Assembly (NCBI GenBank): GCA_023396555.1
Contig: JAEWWC010000183.1
Span: 1 to 16,862, forward strand
Origin: Bacillota bacterium
Lineage (GTDB): Bacteria > Bacillota > Clostridia > Christensenellales > SZUA-584
DNA: 16,862 nt
Direction of reading: 5' to 3'
Within the stretch, counting starts at the first letter, position 1. Each line of letters starts with the position of its first letter. Below, one piece after another: positions 6,863 through 13,814 of this stretch. Below the pieces are notes generated by a model. It saw only the letters and a list, made by a program, of their open reading frames with translations, ran no database searches and had not been told where the DNA came from. A program made the position numbers and the translations under genes.

Positions 6863-7030
6863 ATGGGCAAAGGTACCATTATTGGTTTAATAGTCGGTTT
6901 TGGCGAATACCGTCCCGTGGCACTCAGCAACAGCGAAGGCAGCAAGCAGCTCAACAGGCGCATCGACATCGTATTTTTGAAAACAGACCTGAACGTTTAT
7001 GAGCCCGAAAGCGCCGACGAAAGCAATTGA
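6863..7030 (+). pseudogene. remnant of flagellar motB (C-terminal OmpA-like end), possible motA-motB deletion fusion
   Basis: A 55-codon ORF encodes GFGEYRPVALSNSEG followed by KQLNRRIDIVFLK. This is the characteristic end of the peptidoglycan-binding OmpA-like domain of the flagellar stator protein MotB (GYGEYRP...N..G...NRRVDIVIL). A full MotB is several times longer; the membrane helix and most of the OmpA domain are missing. The first residues, GKGTIIGLIVGFG, could instead derive from the MotA N-terminus, whose start often reads like ATIIGLVLGFG. If so, an in-frame deletion joined the two genes at the shared GFG. The A-rich AAGGGA abuts the ATG, too close for efficient initiation. The stop codon lies inside the thrS promoter -35 box, which may explain why this end was kept. 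Confidence 0.6.
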
Positions 7031-7055
7031 CAGAAAAGCTGCCGAAGCATATAAT
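7027..7055 (+). promoter_or_regulatory. consensus sigma-A promoter of the thrS T-box transcript
   Basis: TTGACA (7027-7032) and TATAAT (7050-7055) are both perfect consensus hexamers with an optimal 17-bp spacer. Transcription should begin near 7062, just before the T-box Stem I. The -35 overlaps the stop codon of the motB-like remnant. Confidence 0.9.
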
Positions 7056-7061
7056 TAATAA

Positions 7062-7284
7062 CAATCTGCAGGATAAGTAGCGGCAGGTCAGAAAACGCAT
7101 CAAGAGACGTGCACATCGTGGGCTGGAAATGTGCCGTGCGTGACCCAAAGCGAAACCACCTGCGTTTGTGAATGGGGTTGCGCCCTTATCCGCTAACGAA
7201 AAGCTGCCATTGATCGATGGAAGATGGGTGGAACCGCGGTGAACAATCGTCCCATGCACACAATTTTGCGTGCGTGGGCTTTTT
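7062..7284 (+). ncRNA. T-box leader (threonine, ACC specifier) upstream of thrS
   Basis: This is a tRNA-sensing antitermination leader. The base of Stem I is GCAGGT (7083-7088) pairing with ACCTGC (7158-7163). Upstream is the AAGTAG element (7075-7080) and inside the stem the AGAGA element (7103-7107). The specifier is ACC (7155-7157) followed by the usual purine, a threonine codon that agrees with the downstream gene. The T-box motif TGGAACCGCGG is at 7229-7239. ATGGG (7224-7228) can pair with CCCAT (7251-7255) to form the antiterminator, which excludes the terminator arm starting at 7251. Uncharged tRNA-Thr should pair with both specifier and UGGA to turn the gene on. The A of UGGA would pair with a U discriminator base. 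Confidence 0.95.
7251..7284 (+). terminator. T-box regulatory terminator
   Basis: CCCATGCACAC (7251-7261) pairs with GCGTGCGTGGG (7268-7278), 10 of 11 positions including one G-U, around loop AATTTT, followed by CTTTTT. It forms when charged tRNA-Thr is plentiful and competes with the antiterminator for 7251-7255. Confidence 0.9.
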
Positions 7285-7315
7285 ATTTTACTGTATATAT
7301 TGAAAGGACGAAGCA

Positions 7316-9247
7316 ATGAATATCACACTGGCTAACGGCGAGAGCAGAGAGTTTAAAGAGGGTATGAGTGCGCTGGAGATCGCGTCGGCGATATCAAATA
7401 AGCTGGCAAAAAGGGCGCTGGCGGCGCGTATCGACGGCGCTGTGCGCGGTCTGGACACCGTGATAAACGGCGACTGCCGTTTGGAGATACTGACGTTCGA
7501 GGACGAAGCGGGCAAAAAGGCGCTGTGGCACACCGCGTCGCACATCATGGCGCAGGCGGTGAAGCGGCTGTTCCCCACCGCGAAGGTCGCCATCGGCCCC
7601 GCGATTGACACTGGCTATTACTACGACTTCGATGTGGAGAAGCCGTTCGACGCGGAGGATCTCGTGCGCATCGAGGCGGAGATGCAGCGCATCGTGGACG
7701 CGGACACAAAGCTGGAACGCTTTGAGCTGCCGCGTGCCGAAGCGCTGGCACTGATGAAGGATGAACCCTATAAGCGGGAGTTGATTAACGACTTGCCGGA
7801 GGATACGATATTGAGCTTCTACCGTCAGGACGATTTCACCGACCTGTGCGCGGGACCGCATCTGCCTTCTACCGGCAAAGTCAAGGCGTTCAAGCTGCTG
7901 TCCATTGCGGGCGCTTACTGGCGCGGCAGCGAAAAGAACAAGATGCTATCGCGCATATACGGCACGGCATTCGAAAAGCAGGCCGACCTGGACGCTTATC
8001 TCCAGCAGCTCAAAGAAGCGCGCGAGCGGGACCATAACAAGCTGGGCCGCGAACTGAAGTATTTCACCACCGTGGACGTGGTGGGCCAGGGCCTGCCGCT
8101 GCTAATGCCCAAGGGCGCGAAGGTGATTCAGATACTGTCACGGTTCGTGGAGGACGAGGAGGAAGCGCGGGGCTATACGCTGGTGCGTACGCCGCTGATG
8201 GCCAAGAGCGACCTGTACAAGATATCCGGCCACTGGGACCACTACAAGGACGGCATGTTCGTGCTGGGCGACGAGGAGAAGGGCGACGAGGTGCTGGCGC
8301 TCCGTCCCATGGACTGCCCGTTCCAGTTCATGATCTACAACTCGGAGCTGCGCAGCTACCGCGACCTGCCGATACGCTACAGTGAGAACGCGACGCTGTT
8401 CCGCAACGAGGCCTCGGGCGAGATGCACGGTCTTATCCGCGTGCGCCAGTTCACGCTGGCCGATGCGCATATCATCTGCCGGCCCGACCAGCTGGCGGAC
8501 GAGTTCAAAGCAGTGGTGGACCTGATACAGTATATGATGAAGTGTATTGGCGTGCAGGACGACATCAAATACCGGTTCTCCAAGTGGGACCCGAAGAACA
8601 CTGAGAAATACATCAATGACCCCGAGGCGTGGGAAACCACTCAGGGTCTTATGAAGACCATACTGGACGAAATCGGTCTGGACTACACGGAGGCAGACGG
8701 CGAAGCCGCTTTCTACGGCCCCAAACTGGACCTGCAGTTCAGAAACGTGTTCGGCAAGGAGGATACGCTGTTCACGGTGCAGATTGACTTCTCCAACGCG
8801 GGCCGGTTCGACATGACGTATGTGGATTCCAATGGCGAGAAGCAGCGCCCTTACGTCATCCACCGCTCGTCCATCGGCTGCTACGAGCGTACGCTGGCGA
8901 TGCTGATCGAGAAATACGCGGGCGCGCTGCCGCTGTGGATCGCACCGGAGCAGGTACGCCTGATGTCCATCACCGACCGGGCCCTCCCCTACCTGCGGGA
9001 ATGGGAGAAGAAGCTGCGCGCCGCCGGCGTCCGCGTCACGGTGGATGACCGCAGCGAGAAGATTGGATACAAGATACGCGAGGGCCGCTATGAGCGCATC
9101 CCGTACATGGTGATCGCGGGCGACAGCGAGATGGAAAAGGGTACGCTGGCCATCCGCAAGCGCGGCATGGGCGACCTCGGCGAGATGGACGGCGGTCAGT
9201 TCCTCGATACGCTGCTGCAAGAGATACGGGACAAAGCGATCTTCTAG
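7316..9247 (+). CDS. thrS: threonyl-tRNA synthetase
   Basis: This is a full-length 643-residue class II aminoacyl-tRNA synthetase that charges tRNA-Thr. Domains in order are an N-terminal TGS domain (about 1-62), an editing domain (about 65-225), the catalytic core (about 240-535) and the anticodon-binding domain (about 540-640). The editing site has HTASH at 72-76 and CAGPH at 178-182. Motif 2 is in FRNEASGEMHGLIRVRQFT and motif 3 in HRSSIGCYERTLAMLIE. The zinc ligands C334, H385 and H516 are present and match the E. coli enzyme closely. AAAGGA precedes the ATG. Expression is set by the T-box leader directly upstream, and the gene is followed by its own terminator, so it is a monocistronic unit. 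Confidence 0.98.
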   Translation: MNITLANGESREFKEGMSALEIASAISNKLAKRALAARIDGAVRGLDTVINGDCRLEILTFEDEAGKKALWHTASHIMAQAVKRLFPTAKVAIGPAIDTGYYYDFDVEKPFDAEDLVRIEAEMQRIVDADTKLERFELPRAEALALMKDEPYKRELINDLPEDTILSFYRQDDFTDLCAGPHLPSTGKVKAFKLLSIAGAYWRGSEKNKMLSRIYGTAFEKQADLDAYLQQLKEARERDHNKLGRELKYFTTVDVVGQGLPLLMPKGAKVIQILSRFVEDEEEARGYTLVRTPLMAKSDLYKISGHWDHYKDGMFVLGDEEKGDEVLALRPMDCPFQFMIYNSELRSYRDLPIRYSENATLFRNEASGEMHGLIRVRQFTLADAHIICRPDQLADEFKAVVDLIQYMMKCIGVQDDIKYRFSKWDPKNTEKYINDPEAWETTQGLMKTILDEIGLDYTEADGEAAFYGPKLDLQFRNVFGKEDTLFTVQIDFSNAGRFDMTYVDSNGEKQRPYVIHRSSIGCYERTLAMLIEKYAGALPLWIAPEQVRLMSITDRALPYLREWEKKLRAAGVRVTVDDRSEKIGYKIREGRYERIPYMVIAGDSEMEKGTLAIRKRGMGDLGEMDGGQFLDTLLQEIRDKAIF

Positions 9248-9288
9248 TCTGAGGTTGGCGGTTCCGCAAATAGTACAAAGCACCTGTT

Positions 9289-9319
9289 AAGAGCGCGTCC
9301 CCTGCGGCGCGCTCTTTCT
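9289..9319 (+). terminator. terminator of thrS
   Basis: AAGAGCGCG (9289-9297) pairs perfectly with CGCGCTCTT (9308-9316) around a 10-nt loop, followed by a short T-tract (TTTCTG). The stem is strong but the tail is weak. Confidence 0.7.
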
Positions 9320-9353
9320 GTCAGGCACCCCTGTGAATTTGGATTTGAGGAAT

Positions 9354-9383
9354 GAGAAAGGCTGCCAACGGATAGCCGGCAGC
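9354..9383 (-). terminator. terminator of the SHOCT-domain gene
   Basis: Read on the minus strand, GCTGCC (9383-9378) pairs with GGCAGC (9366-9361) around an 11-nt loop and is followed by CTTTCTC. It lies 30 nt after the SHOCT gene stop. Confidence 0.5.
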
Positions 9384-9412
9384 ACAGGGCGCTTGGGTTT
9401 GGCGCAAGTAAC

Positions 9413-9685
9413 TTACTTGAGGTTTTCTTTCATCCGTCTGTATTCCTCTTCATTGATCTCGCCTTTCGCATAGCGTTCATCCAGAATCGTTCTTGCTGAT
9501 GACGCCTGATTCTCGTCTGCTCCGCAGTAACCATAGCGGCGGCCATGGAAATGGCAGCGGTCCCCGCGGGCGATGCGCACTATGATCCTGACGAAAATAC
9601 TGATAAGAATGACGGTAACGAGAACGCTGATGATTGCCGAAGCCCATCCCCAGGGTTCCAAAACCGGAATGCTATGAAAAAACAT
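9413..9685 (-). CDS. small membrane protein with C-terminal SHOCT domain
   Basis: This 90-residue protein has one hydrophobic helix (about residues 15-38) followed by a His/Arg/Tyr-rich stretch. It ends in a SHOCT domain (about 62-90: ARTILDERYAKGEINEEEYRRMKENL). SHOCT is a short two-helix module usually found at protein ends and thought to mediate oligomerisation; no enzymatic activity is implied. The segment RGDRCHFHGRRYGYCG contains two Cys and two His and could bind a metal, though this is speculative. AAAGGA lies about 9 nt upstream of the ATG. The gene is divergent from the MFS transporter across a 262-nt region and has its own terminator. Confidence 0.85.
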   Translation of the reverse strand: MFFHSIPVLEPWGWASAIISVLVTVILISIFVRIIVRIARGDRCHFHGRRYGYCGADENQASSARTILDERYAKGEINEEEYRRMKENLK

Positions 9686-9785
9686 ACTTTTAAATTCCTT
9701 TCAAACTTTTTAAAACTATTCTGTAATCACAATATACTAAAGCTCGCCCACCGCCACAATTGATAAAAGTCACTTATTTGACATG

Positions 9786-9802
9786 ACAAACATCACGTTT
9801 GT
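9786..9802. promoter_or_regulatory. inverted repeat in the divergent intergenic region, possible operator
   Basis: ACAAAC (9786-9791) and GTTTGT (9797-9802) form a 17-nt dyad with a 5-nt centre, in the otherwise featureless 262-nt gap between the SHOCT gene and the MFS gene. There is no T-tract, so a protein-binding site is more likely than a terminator. No regulator could be matched to it. Confidence 0.3.
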
Positions 9803-9879
9803 GAGTGAAATAATCGTTAACCAACGCACCCTGCCACCTATCTGCATGCTGTAAGCCGCGATTATTCCCCCTTTTTACT

Positions 9880-9908
9880 TTGAATACATGGGGCTGGCGT
9901 GATATGAT
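9880..9908 (+). promoter_or_regulatory. sigma-A promoter of the MFS transporter gene
   Basis: TTGAAT (9880-9885) and TATGAT (9903-9908) are separated by exactly 17 bp, 40 nt before the MFS start. A second TATGAT at 9911-9916 is an alternative -10. Confidence 0.7.
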
Positions 9909-9947
9909 GGTATGATAAATTGATACAACACAGGACGGCGGCAGGAC

Positions 9948-11204
9948 ATGACAGACAAGCAGAAAAAGGACTTATACCTGTTCTTCGTGGTCATCGCGGC
10001 GGTCAACATCGCGATCGGCTTCAGTGATGGGCTCTTCTCCAACTACTTCAAGGAAGTGTACAACACGAACGGTTTTCAGCGTGGGCTTCTCGAGTTTCCC
10101 AGAGAGCTTCCAGGCGTGATCGTGTTCTTTCTGGTCAGCATCGTGGCTTGTTTCGGCGATATAACCATCGCGATCGCCGCGCAGGCGCTGGCTGCCATCG
10201 GGCTTACGGTACTCGGCTTTTTCACCCCGCAATTCTCCGTGATGCTGATATTCCTGTTTATCAATTCGCTGGGCTTCCACCTCTACCTGCCGCTGAAGGA
10301 CAGCATCGGCATGGCCCTCGCGGAGCCCGAAAAAATTGGCAAGCGCATGGGCCAGTTCGGAGGCGTGCAGTTCGCCTTTCTGATGGTGTCCGGCGTGGCG
10401 GTGTTCTTTCTGTTCCGTTTCGGCATTTTCAGTTTCCAGAGCTCTACAAAATGGACGTTTATCGTCTCGGCGGCATTCTATGTTGTAACGCTGCTGCTGC
10501 TTGTCAAGCTGAAGCGGGACGTCGGCCAGGTGCGCACCAAACGCGAGAAGCTCAAATTCTTATTCCGGAAGGAGTACAAGTTCTATTACCTGCTCGCCAT
10601 CGTGTTTGGCGTCCAGAAGCAGGTGATGCTCGTCTTCGGGCCGTGGGTGCTCATTGAAACGCTGGGTCAGCAGGTGGACACCATCGTTCTGCTGGGCATA
10701 ATCGCGTCGCTGCTTGGCATGTTTTTCATGCCGCAGCTAGGCAAATGGATCGACCGTTTCGGCGTGAAGAAGCTGCTCTATGCGGACGCGCTCTCTTTCA
10801 TCTTCGTATACCTGTGCTACGGTCTGCTGACCCATCTGTTCAACGGCGGGGTAATCGCAAAGGTGGGCTTGCCGCTCATACTCACCTGTTCGCTGTTTGT
10901 CGTAGACCGCCTCTCCTCCCAGATGGGCATCATCCGCACGATATACCTAAGGTCGATCGCGATAGACCCCAAGGATGTGACCCCGACGCTCTCGCTGTCC
11001 ATGATGCTGGACCACATCGTGTCCATCACCGTCGGTATATTGGGCGGCGTGATCTGGATTACCATCGGCTCGCAGTATATATTCTACATCGTCGCCGCTC
11101 TCTCTTTCGTCAACCTGGCCGTAGCCATCATCGTCAAGGAGCCGCGGGAAGACCTGTGCAAACGCTCCATCCAGGATAATAGTATAGCTGAACAAGACGT
11201 TTGA
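9948..11204 (+). CDS. major facilitator superfamily transporter
   Basis: This 418-residue polytopic membrane protein has about twelve hydrophobic helices in two halves. They are separated by a basic central loop (about residues 185-210, KLKRDVGQVRTKREKLKFLFRKEYK), as in MFS carriers. The loop between helices 2 and 3 of the second half reads GKWIDRFGVKK, a recognisable form of the MFS motif A (GxLaDrxGrkr). The N-terminal half contains LLEFPRELPGV after the first helix. The substrate cannot be inferred: there is no adjacent metabolic gene, and the resistance-type ABC-F gene nearby is on the other strand with its own control. A clear promoter lies upstream and a bidirectional terminator follows. 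It is likely a single-gene transcript. Confidence 0.88.
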   Translation: MTDKQKKDLYLFFVVIAAVNIAIGFSDGLFSNYFKEVYNTNGFQRGLLEFPRELPGVIVFFLVSIVACFGDITIAIAAQALAAIGLTVLGFFTPQFSVMLIFLFINSLGFHLYLPLKDSIGMALAEPEKIGKRMGQFGGVQFAFLMVSGVAVFFLFRFGIFSFQSSTKWTFIVSAAFYVVTLLLLVKLKRDVGQVRTKREKLKFLFRKEYKFYYLLAIVFGVQKQVMLVFGPWVLIETLGQQVDTIVLLGIIASLLGMFFMPQLGKWIDRFGVKKLLYADALSFIFVYLCYGLLTHLFNGGVIAKVGLPLILTCSLFVVDRLSSQMGIIRTIYLRSIAIDPKDVTPTLSLSMMLDHIVSITVGILGGVIWITIGSQYIFYIVAALSFVNLAVAIIVKEPREDLCKRSIQDNSIAEQDV

Positions 11205-11234
11205 GTATTGTTCAGGATAATTTCTCTCCAAATA

Positions 11235-11269
11235 AAAAAGACGTGGGACGAATGCTTCCGCGTCTTTTT
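11235..11269. terminator. bidirectional terminator between convergent genes
   Basis: AAAAAGACG (11235-11243) pairs with CGTCTTTTT (11261-11269), with additional GG/CC pairing inside. A-tract and T-tract flank the stem, so it can end both the MFS transcript (+) and the peptidoglycan-binding protein transcript (-). Confidence 0.8.
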
Positions 11270-11278
11270 GAGTCATTG

Positions 11279-12049
11279 TCACGGTGTCAGCTGACCAGCC
11301 GCCACCAGCACGTTGCGGGCATGCTCCTTATCAACAAAGCCCATCACATCGGAAGTGCTACCCGAGAAGTATAGGCAGGCATGTCCCGTCATATCATTGT
11401 CGGCGATGGTATCCTGGCCGCCCGTATGGCCCAGCAGCGACGCCGCGTAAGTCGTCTCTCCCACCTTCACCAGCACGGCGCGCTTCTCCCACGTGAACGC
11501 TCCTCCGAAGCATTCCAGGAATACGCCCGTCGCGTCGCCGTCCACAGTCTCCACATCCGCATGGCCTGTCCCGCCCGTCCGCTTGACGGAGAAGGATTTG
11601 CCCGTATTGTAGTCAATAACGGTGAACGTCGTATCCGCCGGAATCGCCGCATTGACCACGGACGACCAATCAGCGGCCTCACCGGGCGAGGGCGCGCTAC
11701 CCGTCAGCGCCGGCCCGGACGGCGGTATCACGCCGGGACTGAGCGGCTTTCTCACCGCATCCATCGCAAACAGCTTATCGTACGACAGCTCACCCAACCG
11801 GCCGTCCGAATCCAGTGCATTGTTCTTCTGGAACTCGACGACCGCCGCCTGTGTCATGCCTTTATACATACCTGTCGGGCGGTAGTTCAAATAACCAAGG
11901 TCCCGCAGGCGCATCTGGACTCTGAAAACATCCGGGCCGCTGCTGTCGAGCATCAGCATCTGAAAGCCCTCCGGCGCACCCAGTGATACCGGCACGCCTA
12001 TTGAGAAAACGAGCCCGATCACGAGCAGGATCAGCGTTATCTTTTTCAT
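11279..12049 (-). CDS. secreted peptidoglycan-binding-domain protein
   Basis: This 256-residue protein has an N-terminal signal peptide (MKKITLILLVIGLVFSIGVPVSLG, cleavage after about residue 24). A PG_binding_1 repeat follows at about 33-95, with SSGPDVFRVQMRLRDLGYL and MTQAAVVEFQKNNALDSDG. A Pro/Ser/Gly linker runs from about 101 to 125. The remaining domain (about 128-256) contains IDYNTGKSFSVKRTGGTGHADVE and GHACLYFSGS. This C-terminal domain recurs in clostridial exported proteins next to peptidoglycan-binding repeats; its activity is not known to me. The protein should act in the cell wall. GAGGAAG lies upstream of both the chosen ATG and a GTG at 12061; the ATG gives a cleaner signal peptide. 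It has its own promoter. Confidence 0.82.
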   Translation of the reverse strand: MKKITLILLVIGLVFSIGVPVSLGAPEGFQMLMLDSSGPDVFRVQMRLRDLGYLNYRPTGMYKGMTQAAVVEFQKNNALDSDGRLGELSYDKLFAMDAVRKPLSPGVIPPSGPALTGSAPSPGEAADWSSVVNAAIPADTTFTVIDYNTGKSFSVKRTGGTGHADVETVDGDATGVFLECFGGAFTWEKRAVLVKVGETTYAASLLGHTGGQDTIADNDMTGHACLYFSGSTSDVMGFVDKEHARNVLVAAGQLTP

Positions 12050-12079
12050 ATGCAGGATCACTTCCTCTAGTTTTCTTGC

Positions 12080-12109
12080 ATTATATCATGATCTGTCCCA
12101 AAAGTACAA
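12080..12109 (-). promoter_or_regulatory. sigma-A promoter of the peptidoglycan-binding protein gene
   Basis: On the minus strand TTGTAC (12109-12104) is followed after 18 bp by a perfect TATAAT (12085-12080). It sits between the ABC-F stop and the secreted protein start, giving the latter independent transcription. Confidence 0.75.
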
Positions 12110-12112
12110 TAT

Positions 12113-13585
12113 TTAACCCTTTTGTGGGTGGAAGTCCTCCAAATAAGCGTCAAAACCGTCCTCAAAAGTTCGCGTTTCACCACTCTCGAGGCGGATGATG
12201 CGGTCTGCCACAGCGGATATGAACGCCCGGTCGTGCGAGGCGAACAGCACCGCGCCGGGGTAGGCCGCCAGCACGTCCGTCAGCGCCTGCCGTGAGCCGA
12301 TATCCAGAAAGTTGGTCGGCTCATCCAGTATCAGCAGGTTGAAGTCGCTCAGCAGAATGGCGGCCAGCGCCAGCTTCAGCCGCTCCCCGCCGCTCAAAAG
12401 CGCTGCGCTCTTATGCAGCTCGTCGCGCCGGAACAGCAACCGCGCCAGTATCGTGCGCACAAACGTCTCGTCGTACACCGAATGCGCCATCGCGTTCTGC
12501 AGTATGCTGGCGCTATCGTCCAATCCGCCGGTATCCTGTCGGTAGTAGCCAACTTTAAGCCCCGAACACGTTTGTATGCCCACGCCCCGCTCCACGATGA
12601 TGTTGAGCAGCGTGGTCTTGCCCGCGCCGTTGGGCCCGATCAGCGCCGTCTTGCTGCCGTTGGGGACGGTGAACCTGCAGCCGTTAAGCACCGCGCGTTT
12701 GCCGTATCGCACCGAAACGCCATCTGCACTCACCAGCACCGGGCTGTGCACCGCGCCCGGCCTGATGTCGAACGAAATGGGTTTCTGATACCACGGCTTC
12801 TCCACCTTCTCCATCTGTTCGAGGCGGCTCTTTGCCGCTTTGGCGGCGCGGTCCAGCTTCTCCTTCTGCTTCTGCCCGCCCATCTTGTGGAGCCGCGCCT
12901 CCGAGTTGCCCATGCGCTTGGGCGCTTTTTTTACGCCCGCGGACTGCTGCGCCTTCTCCGCCGCCATGTGCTTGAACCGCTCCCGCTCGGCGGTATACGC
13001 ATCGTACCGCGCCTCCTGCGCCGCTCTTTCGCGCTCCTTCTGCGCCAGATAGTCGGCAAAGCCGCAGCCGTACAGCGTAAATACACCGCTGTCCAGATCC
13101 AGCACTTTGTTGCACACGTTTTCTAGCAGCATGCGGTCATGTGATATCAGCAGCAGTCCGCCGCGAAACGCGCGCAGCATGTTCTCCAGCCGCCCGATGC
13201 CATCGATATCGAGGTTGGTCGTCGGCTCATCGGCCAGCAGCAGGTCAGGGCGCTCCGCAAACGCCTCGGCGATCAGCGCCTTGGTACGCTCGCCCCCGCT
13301 GTACGCCCCGTCCAGCGCGAAGCCCAGCCGTTCCGCCGCCCGTGCGCCGTCCTCCAATTCCTCCGGTGCGCCCAGCTGCCGGATAACGCCCACATGCCCA
13401 CGCACTGTCACGCGCCCCACGTCCGGCTGCAATTCCCCTGTGATCAGCCGCAGCAGCGTGGTTTTACCCGCGCCGTTCGCGCCCACCACCGCTACCTTAT
13501 CGCCTGCGTAAAGCGCCAGCCGTTCCAACGAGAACAGCTTTCTCGTACCAAAGCTCATATCCAGTTTGTTTATCTCCAATAACAA
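12113..13585 (-). CDS. ABC-F family ATPase, ribosomal-protection (antibiotic resistance) type
   Basis: This is a soluble 490-residue protein with two ABC ATPase domains and no membrane segment. ABC1 has Walker A GANGAGKTT (35-43), signature YSGGERTK (95-102) and Walker B LLLADEP (115-121). ABC2 has GPNGAGKTT (317-325), LLSGGERLK (397-405) and LLILDEPTNFLD (417-428). The charged inter-domain linker (about 181-270) contains PKRMGNSEARLHKMGGQKQ, as in the Lsa/Vga/VmlR/Sal-type resistance ABC-Fs, which displace antibiotics from the ribosomal peptidyl-transferase centre. The short first domain also fits that group. The spectrum (often lincosamides, pleuromutilins, streptogramin A) cannot be told from sequence. 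The TTG start is chosen because AGGAG lies 9 nt upstream and the text before it is leader. Expression is probably attenuator-controlled. Confidence 0.88.
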   Translation of the reverse strand: MLLEINKLDMSFGTRKLFSLERLALYAGDKVAVVGANGAGKTTLLRLITGELQPDVGRVTVRGHVGVIRQLGAPEELEDGARAAERLGFALDGAYSGGERTKALIAEAFAERPDLLLADEPTTNLDIDGIGRLENMLRAFRGGLLLISHDRMLLENVCNKVLDLDSGVFTLYGCGFADYLAQKERERAAQEARYDAYTAERERFKHMAAEKAQQSAGVKKAPKRMGNSEARLHKMGGQKQKEKLDRAAKAAKSRLEQMEKVEKPWYQKPISFDIRPGAVHSPVLVSADGVSVRYGKRAVLNGCRFTVPNGSKTALIGPNGAGKTTLLNIIVERGVGIQTCSGLKVGYYRQDTGGLDDSASILQNAMAHSVYDETFVRTILARLLFRRDELHKSAALLSGGERLKLALAAILLSDFNLLILDEPTNFLDIGSRQALTDVLAAYPGAVLFASHDRAFISAVADRIIRLESGETRTFEDGFDAYLEDFHPQKG

Positions 13586-13613
13586 AAAAATCCACTCCTT
13601 TACAGAGAGGATT
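13584..13613 (-). terminator. attenuator hairpin sequestering the ABC-F ribosome binding site
   Basis: On the minus strand AATCC (13613-13609) pairs with GGATT (13593-13589). After a T-T mismatch, CTCT (13607-13604) pairs with GGAG (13598-13595), leaving a 5-nt loop. A run of seven T follows (13590-13584). The stem includes the AGGAG of the ABC-F gene and the T-run enters its TTG codon. It could therefore terminate transcription, block initiation, or do both. Confidence 0.6.
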
Positions 13614-13653
13614 ACGGCATGCGCGCACACCCAACGGCGGCAGACACCGCCCG

Positions 13654-13671
13654 TTATTTCCATATATGCAT
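13654..13671 (-). CDS. candidate leader peptide 2 (MHIWK)
   Basis: Five codons plus TAA, with GAGGG seven bases upstream of the ATG. The ribosome binding site lies within pairing segment 2, and the stop is the start of the GC-rich hairpin. Very short leader peptides are known upstream of macrolide and ABC-F resistance genes, where drug-stalled ribosomes change folding of the leader. Translation is inferred from spacing only. Confidence 0.45.
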   Translation of the reverse strand: MHIWK

Positions 13672-13715
13672 ACAGTAACCCTCAAAAATCGCTTTGCAGC
13701 TCTTCAATTGTCGGA

Positions 13716-13730
13716 TTACTGTCTCTTCAT
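13716..13730 (-). CDS. candidate leader peptide 1 (MKRQ)
   Basis: Four codons plus TAA. AAAGGAG (13751-13745) is a strong ribosome binding sequence, but 14 nt upstream of the ATG, longer than usual; AAGAG at 13738-13734 is closer but weak. The last codons and the stop lie inside pairing segment 1, so a ribosome here would mask that segment. Plausible but unproven. Confidence 0.3.
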   Translation of the reverse strand: MKRQ

Positions 13731-13768
13731 CGGCTCTTATGTGACTCCTTTGCGTCTTTGATGTTATC

Positions 13769-13798
13769 AGCGTATCAGCTCAATGGTGCGTTTGTCAA
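13769..13798 (-). promoter_or_regulatory. candidate promoter of the ABC-F leader transcript
   Basis: A perfect TTGACA -35 on the minus strand (13798-13793) is followed after 18 bp by TACGCT (13774-13769), a poor -10. It is placed correctly to start the leader RNA near 13762, ahead of the first leader ORF. Confidence 0.45.
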
Positions 13799-13814
13799 GC
13801 TCTGAATTAAGGCT

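Larger units (their letters stand above)
13586..13765 (-). promoter_or_regulatory. ribosome-mediated attenuation leader of the ABC-F gene
   Basis: Four segments can pair alternatively on the minus strand. Segment 1 is ACAGTAATCC (13722-13713), segment 2 GGGTTACTGT (13681-13672), segment 3 GTAATCCTCTCT (13615-13604) and segment 4 AGGAGTGGATT (13599-13589). 1:2 makes 10 bp; 2:3 makes 7 bp (GGGTTAC with GTAATCC); 3:4 is the terminator-like hairpin. 1:2 permits 3:4 (off), while 2:3 excludes it (on). A GC-rich stem-loop at 13655-13633 lies between segments 2 and 3. Two tiny ORFs overlap segments 1 and 2. This matches leaders known for other resistance ABC-F genes; the mechanism is inferred. Confidence 0.6.

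Noticed and set aside
8138..9283. 381-residue antisense ORF opposite thrS
   Set aside because: It is a shadow of the GC-rich thrS coding sequence; the thrS frame is fully conserved and the antisense product has no recognisable domain.
13586..13663. 26-residue extension of the ABC-F protein to an ATG at 13663
   Set aside because: The segment contains the GC-rich hairpin and attenuator, has no ribosome binding site at its ATG, and the TTG at 13585 follows an AGGAG and begins exactly at the conserved ABC-F N-terminus.
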